Below, piece after piece: positions 5,570 to 8,425 of a stretch of DNA of 8,425 nt (position 1 is its first letter; every line of letters starts with the position of its first letter). The notes beneath the pieces are model-generated. The model was not told the DNA's origin and made no database searches. It saw nothing but the letters and a program-made list of their open reading frames with translations. This DNA comes from Lachnospiraceae bacterium UBA3711 (GTDB lineage Bacteria; Bacillota; Clostridia; Lachnospirales; Lachnospiraceae): NCBI GenBank assembly GCA_002371345.1, contig DFHY01000060.1, positions 1,737 to 10,161 on the forward strand, given 5' to 3'. The position numbers were made by a program, and so were the translations under genes.

Positions 5570-7204
5570 ATGGGAATATACTTGAATCCGGGAAAACGGC
5601 GGTTTGAGATTTCTTTGGCCTCCGAGATATATGTTGATAAGTCGGAAATGATAGCGTACCTGAATAATGTCATTAATACAAACCAGAGATTCGTGTGCGT
5701 TTCCAGACCGCGCAGGTTCGGCAAGACGATGGCGGCTGATATGCTGAGCGCGTACTATGATCGGGAAGCGGACAGCAGGTCTCTGTTTGAACAATCGAAA
5801 CTCAGCGGCTGCAAGGAGTGGGATAAGTGGCTGGGAGGATTCGATGTTATCCGACTCGTGATGACAGACTTTTTTAACAGGGAACGAACAGTATCAGAGG
5901 CGATTTCAACAATCAAACAGAGAATACTTGAAGAATTGGATGAGATGTATCCAGGAACAAGGTTTGATGCAAAAGATTTTGTCTTCAGTATTGAAAAGTT
6001 CTATAGAAGAACACACAATCAGTTTGTCATTATTATAGATGAGTGGGATGCGGTTTTTCGGGAACGGAAAGACGACAGGGATGGACAGAAGATGTATCTG
6101 GACTTCCTTCGCGATTGGCTGAAGGACAAGGAGTATATAGCACTTGCGTATATGACCGGGATTCTTCCTATTAAAAAATACGGCAAGCATTCCGCCCTGA
6201 ATATGTTCGATGAATACTCAATGACATTTCCCATGCAGATGGCTTCCTACGCCGGTTTTACAGCTATGGAAGTGCAGGAATTATGCGCGGAGTGGGGATT
6301 ATCATACCCGGAACTTGAGAACTGGTATGATGGTTACAGGCTGTCAAATACAGTTTCTCCTAATATACTTACTGAAGAAAATGATCTTGATATGGAGAAG
6401 CATTGTGTATATGAGATCTACAGCCCGTATTCTGTGGTCAAGGCAATTCGGAATAAGCGGCTTGAAAACTATTGGAACGAGACCGAGACCTATGAAGCTC
6501 TGCAGCGTTATATAGAATGGGATTTCGATGGCCTGAGGGAGACAGTAGCTGTTCTGATGGACGGGGGATGTGAGAAGGTTGACATTTCCGGGTACCAGAA
6601 TGATATGACTACATTTCATAACAAAGATGATATTCTGACGATGCTGATCCATCTTGGATATTTAAGCTATGACAGTGAGAAGAAGGAAGTTTTTATTCCA
6701 AACCGGGAGGTTATGGATGTATTCAGGTCATCTACAAAAGCAAGAGACTGGACTGTCACCTTCAGGGCGCTGCAGAATTCAGAGAGACTTCTTCAGGCAA
6801 CCTGGAATGGAGATAAAGAGACTGTAGCTGAACTGATTGAGGCGGCTCATAATAAAGCCGGAAACAGAACATACCATAGCGAAGCAGGACTTAGCTACGC
6901 GATCCAGCTGGCCTATTACAGTGCGCAGGATTACTATACGATTATTCCTGAACTTGATACAGGAAAAGGTTATGCTGACCTGGCATTTATTCCGAGGAAG
7001 CCGGACATTCCTGCGATTCTGATAGAACTTAAATATGAAAAAACTGCAGAAACTGCTTTGGATCAGATCCACCGACAAAAGTATCCGGACAGGCTGGAAC
7101 TGTACAAGGGAAATCTGATACTTATCGGTATAAATTATGACAGGACGATAAAAAACAATAAGCCTTTATTCAGACATCATAGTTGTGTAATAGAGAGGGC
7201 GTAG
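5570..7204 (+). CDS. AAA-ATPase_like protein with C-terminal PDDEXK_9 (DUF1703) nuclease-type domain
   Basis: A 544-residue protein of the AAA-ATPase_like (PF09820) plus PDDEXK_9 (PF08011) family, a common expanded family in Clostridia and Bacteroidetes with unknown role. The start GIYLNPGKRRFE and YVDKSEMI are typical. Walker A is SRPRRFGKT with Lys52, preceded by the family's Arg-Pro-Arg-Arg. Walker B is VIIIDEWDA with Asp157 and Glu158. The C-terminal domain shows Glu438 (SEAG), Asp470 (YADLAF), Glu486 and Lys488 (IELK) and a Q..QKY segment near 503-505, so the nuclease-type core looks complete. It is not a paralog of the two preceding genes in the sense of recent duplication: the Walker A, spacing and C-terminal domain are of another family. 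It lies 4 nt behind copy 2 with a strong ribosome site and is probably co-transcribed. Length is usual for the family. No hairpin terminator is visible after the stop. Confidence 0.9.
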   Translation: MGIYLNPGKRRFEISLASEIYVDKSEMIAYLNNVINTNQRFVCVSRPRRFGKTMAADMLSAYYDREADSRSLFEQSKLSGCKEWDKWLGGFDVIRLVMTDFFNRERTVSEAISTIKQRILEELDEMYPGTRFDAKDFVFSIEKFYRRTHNQFVIIIDEWDAVFRERKDDRDGQKMYLDFLRDWLKDKEYIALAYMTGILPIKKYGKHSALNMFDEYSMTFPMQMASYAGFTAMEVQELCAEWGLSYPELENWYDGYRLSNTVSPNILTEENDLDMEKHCVYEIYSPYSVVKAIRNKRLENYWNETETYEALQRYIEWDFDGLRETVAVLMDGGCEKVDISGYQNDMTTFHNKDDILTMLIHLGYLSYDSEKKEVFIPNREVMDVFRSSTKARDWTVTFRALQNSERLLQATWNGDKETVAELIEAAHNKAGNRTYHSEAGLSYAIQLAYYSAQDYYTIIPELDTGKGYADLAFIPRKPDIPAILIELKYEKTAETALDQIHRQKYPDRLELYKGNLILIGINYDRTIKNNKPLFRHHSCVIERA

Positions 7205-7210
7205 ATCTAA

Positions 7211-7239
7211 TTGCCCTTCCCATCTCGTAGATGTATAAT
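7211..7239 (+). promoter_or_regulatory. Sigma-70 promoter for the GGDEF gene
   Basis: TTGCCC (7211-7216, four of six matches) and a perfect TATAAT (7234-7239) are separated by exactly 17 bp. Transcription would begin near 7246, leaving an untranslated leader of about 235 nt before the ATG at 7482. It starts right after the ATPase stop, so the GGDEF gene has its own transcription unit. Confidence 0.65.
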
Positions 7240-7250
7240 GTCATAAGTGA

Positions 7251-7284
7251 TAAATGCCATAACATAATAAATGCCATAACGTAA
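7251..7284 (+). repeat. 17-bp tandem duplication
   Basis: TAAATGCCATAACATAA (7251-7267) is followed directly by TAAATGCCATAACGTAA (7268-7284), 16 of 17 bases equal. Confidence 0.9.
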
Positions 7285-7300
7285 TCATAATTCTTGTCAA

Positions 7301-7401
7301 GCCGGTGACGCATGGCTATCTCATGCATGCTAGCATAGGCCGCCATGAAAGCGGTGACGCATGGCTGTGTTCTATGCCTGTGAGCATAGGCCGCCATGAG
7401 A
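7301..7401 (+). repeat. About 50-bp tandem duplication with hairpin-forming halves
   Basis: Unit 1 is 7301-7350 and unit 2 is 7351-7401. Both begin with GGTGACGCATGGCT (7304-7317 and 7353-7366) and end with AGCATAGGCCGCCATGA (7332-7348 and 7383-7399). The centres differ: unit 1 holds the palindrome ATGCTAGCAT, unit 2 holds TATGC-CTGTGA-GCATA. Loss of sequence identity but retention of pairing in the centre hints at selection on RNA structure. Confidence 0.85.
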
Positions 7402-7420
7402 GATGATCTGCCGGCTGGCT

Positions 7421-7460
7421 GCGATGCCACTCAACTGATTGCGATGCCACTCAACAACAT
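7421..7460 (+). repeat. 20-bp period direct repeat near the GGDEF start
   Basis: GCGATGCCACTCAAC occurs at 7421-7435 and again at 7441-7455, separated by TGATT. It ends 26 bp before the start codon. ATGCCA is shared with the 17-bp repeat. Confidence 0.9.
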
Positions 7461-7481
7461 AACAATAGAAGCAGGTTTTTG

Positions 7482-8425
7482 ATGAACAATATGCCGATCT
7501 CCATGGAGGAGCTGAAGGACATTCTTCTCCGGGAGCAGAAGGAATACGACATTGCGAGAATCGTGAATCCCTACGCGTGCAGCACGATGCGCCTCGAAGG
7601 AGATGGCGTGAAGGCGGAGGGAACCTGTCATCATATCTGGAAGCACGACCACCGCTGCAGCAACTGTTTCTCGCGGCGCGCGTGCATACAGCAGAAGATT
7701 CTCTACAAGACAGAAGTGATGGATGGCAAGACCTTCCGGATCAAGACGTCGCCATACAGAGTTCTGACGGAAGACGGAGAGGAGCACAACTATGTGATCG
7801 AATCCGTCCGCATTACCGACCTGTCGGACGAGACGGTGAATACCAGCATCCAGTCTGACCTGAAGCAGTCCTCATCGGACTATCTATTCAACCAGGCGGT
7901 GACCGGCGTCATCCATATGGACGCTAACCAGAACATAGTATTCGCAAACCGTCAGGCGAAGGAGATGATACTGCGCGGGGGCGAGAAGGAAGCCTACATG
8001 CTGCGGACGATCGTCGTCAACTGGCTCGACGGGCGCCAGGACGCTAACAGCCATTCACTGGTATTTACGCAGAGGTACGAGTACGACCACAAGGACTACT
8101 TCTTCGACATCCAGCTAATACCATTTGAAAATGGGCCTTCCAGGGAGCTGTTCATAGTCCTGCATGAGCACTCTGACGAAGAGGCGGACCGCATCGCTCA
8201 CGCGCGTGACCGCGACCCGCTGACCGGGCTGTACAATGAATCCGGCTTTAATGTGGCGATGGAGCGTTTTCTCCGGAATAATCCCGACAAGAAGTACACG
8301 CACCTGCGCCTGAATGTCAGGAACTTCACGGTAATCAACAGCATATTCGGAATCAGGACAGGGGACGCGCTGCTTATCAGGCTCGGCGAGCTCTTCGGGA
8401 AGATGGCGGAAGAGACCGGGTGCGC
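7482..8425 (+). CDS. GGDEF-domain signalling protein, 5' part (Cys-rich sensor, PAS-like, GGDEF)
   Basis: The frame is open from ATG 7482 to the window end (314 complete codons), so the gene is cut. AGG at 7473-7475 is a weak ribosome site 6 nt before the start. Residues 20-110 match the N-terminal sensor common in clostridial GGDEF/EAL proteins: DIARIVNPY, then a Cys cluster Cys49, Cys59, Cys62 and Cys68 in CHHIW and RCSNCFSRRAC, which looks metal- or redox-binding. Residues of about 135-230 (QAVTGVIHMDANQNIVFANR) look PAS-like. RDPLTGLYNE at 244-253 opens the GGDEF domain. The first metal-site segment reads LRLNVRNF instead of the usual xDxDxF, so the catalytic Asp is replaced and this GGDEF half may be a degenerate regulatory one, as seen when an EAL domain follows. 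The GGDEF loop itself is outside the window. No membrane segment is seen, so it is cytoplasmic so far. Confidence 0.88.
   Translation, partial: MNNMPISMEELKDILLREQKEYDIARIVNPYACSTMRLEGDGVKAEGTCHHIWKHDHRCSNCFSRRACIQQKILYKTEVMDGKTFRIKTSPYRVLTEDGEEHNYVIESVRITDLSDETVNTSIQSDLKQSSSDYLFNQAVTGVIHMDANQNIVFANRQAKEMILRGGEKEAYMLRTIVVNWLDGRQDANSHSLVFTQRYEYDHKDYFFDIQLIPFENGPSRELFIVLHEHSDEEADRIAHARDRDPLTGLYNESGFNVAMERFLRNNPDKKYTHLRLNVRNFTVINSIFGIRTGDALLIRLGELFGKMAEETGC

Larger units (their letters stand above)
7246..7481 (+). promoter_or_regulatory. Long repeat-built 5' leader of the GGDEF gene, possible regulatory RNA
   Basis: No gene is supported here on either strand. The leader consists almost entirely of three different tandem duplications (listed separately). 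The middle one can pair in competing ways: GCATAG (7333-7338) with CTATGC (7372-7377), enclosing either CCGC (7340-7343) with GCGG (7351-7354) or GCCATG (7342-7347) with CATGGC (7360-7365). Mutually exclusive stems are what a regulated leader would have. I cannot match it to a known riboswitch class. Confidence 0.4.

Noticed and set aside
2024..7204. Known named defence system (restriction-modification, Wadjet, CBASS and similar)
   Set aside because: No methylase, cyclase, SMC, effector or other partner gene is present. ATPase plus PD-(D/E)XK architecture alone does not identify a system.
7301..7401. c-di-GMP-I (GEMM) riboswitch in front of the GGDEF gene
   Set aside because: GACGCA near a CC...GG stem is suggestive, but the conserved GGCAAACC segment and the GACGCAAAGC core are absent (here GACGCATGGC), so I cannot call this class.
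7170..7430. 86-codon open frame on the - strand
   Set aside because: It lies across the tandem repeats, its repeated MAAYA is just the DNA repeat translated, it has no ribosome site, and it overlaps the end of the ATPase gene.
7577..7858. 93-codon + strand open frame
   Set aside because: It is out of frame with the GGDEF gene, whose Cys-rich sensor and RDPLTGLYNE motif clearly use the frame starting at 7482.

Overview
The window reads as chromosomal DNA of a low-to-mid GC Gram-positive anaerobe, most likely a gut or rumen Lachnospiraceae. This rests on protein style, not on a marker gene. The AAA-like ATPases beginning MKKFNTTG, the AAA-ATPase_like/PDDEXK_9 protein, and the GGDEF protein with a Cys-rich N-terminal sensor are all typical of that family. 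There are no rRNA or tRNA genes, no CRISPR array and no transposase gene.

Layout, all genes on the + strand. (1) 1-387 is the 3' end of a small membrane protein, perhaps DUF2798-like. It abuts a 31-codon remnant (385-482) of the ATPase family found further on. (2) 483-887 holds no intact gene, only broken reading frames that look like a decayed gene, then a short inverted repeat. (3) 909-1868 is a secreted alpha/beta hydrolase with a complete Ser-Asp-His triad. (4) 2024-3664 and 3874-5565 are tandem paralogous AAA-like ATPases ending in a PD-(D/E)XK nuclease-type domain. A 194-bp block packed with palindromes, with imperfect terminal inverted repeats, separates them. (5) 5570-7204 is an ATPase-nuclease of a different family (AAA-ATPase_like plus PDDEXK_9). 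It starts 4 nt after the second paralog and its ribosome binding site lies inside that gene. (6) 7205-7481 carries a good sigma-70 promoter and a leader of about 235 nt built from three different tandem duplications. (7) 7482 to the window end is the N-terminal part of a GGDEF signalling protein.

How the parts fit: the centre is a locus of three full ATPase-nuclease genes plus one relic, shaped by duplication, patchy gene conversion, deletion and probably insertion of a small palindromic element. The paralogs are nearly identical around the Walker A segment and in the C-terminal half, but differ strongly between Walker A and Walker B. One tract of 146 bp has only two mismatches and is flanked by DNA with many synonymous differences. 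This is what recombination plus diversification of one segment would leave. The cellular job of these ATPases is unknown; a defence or mobile-DNA role is possible but not shown. The hydrolase and the GGDEF gene appear to be unrelated neighbours with their own transcription units.
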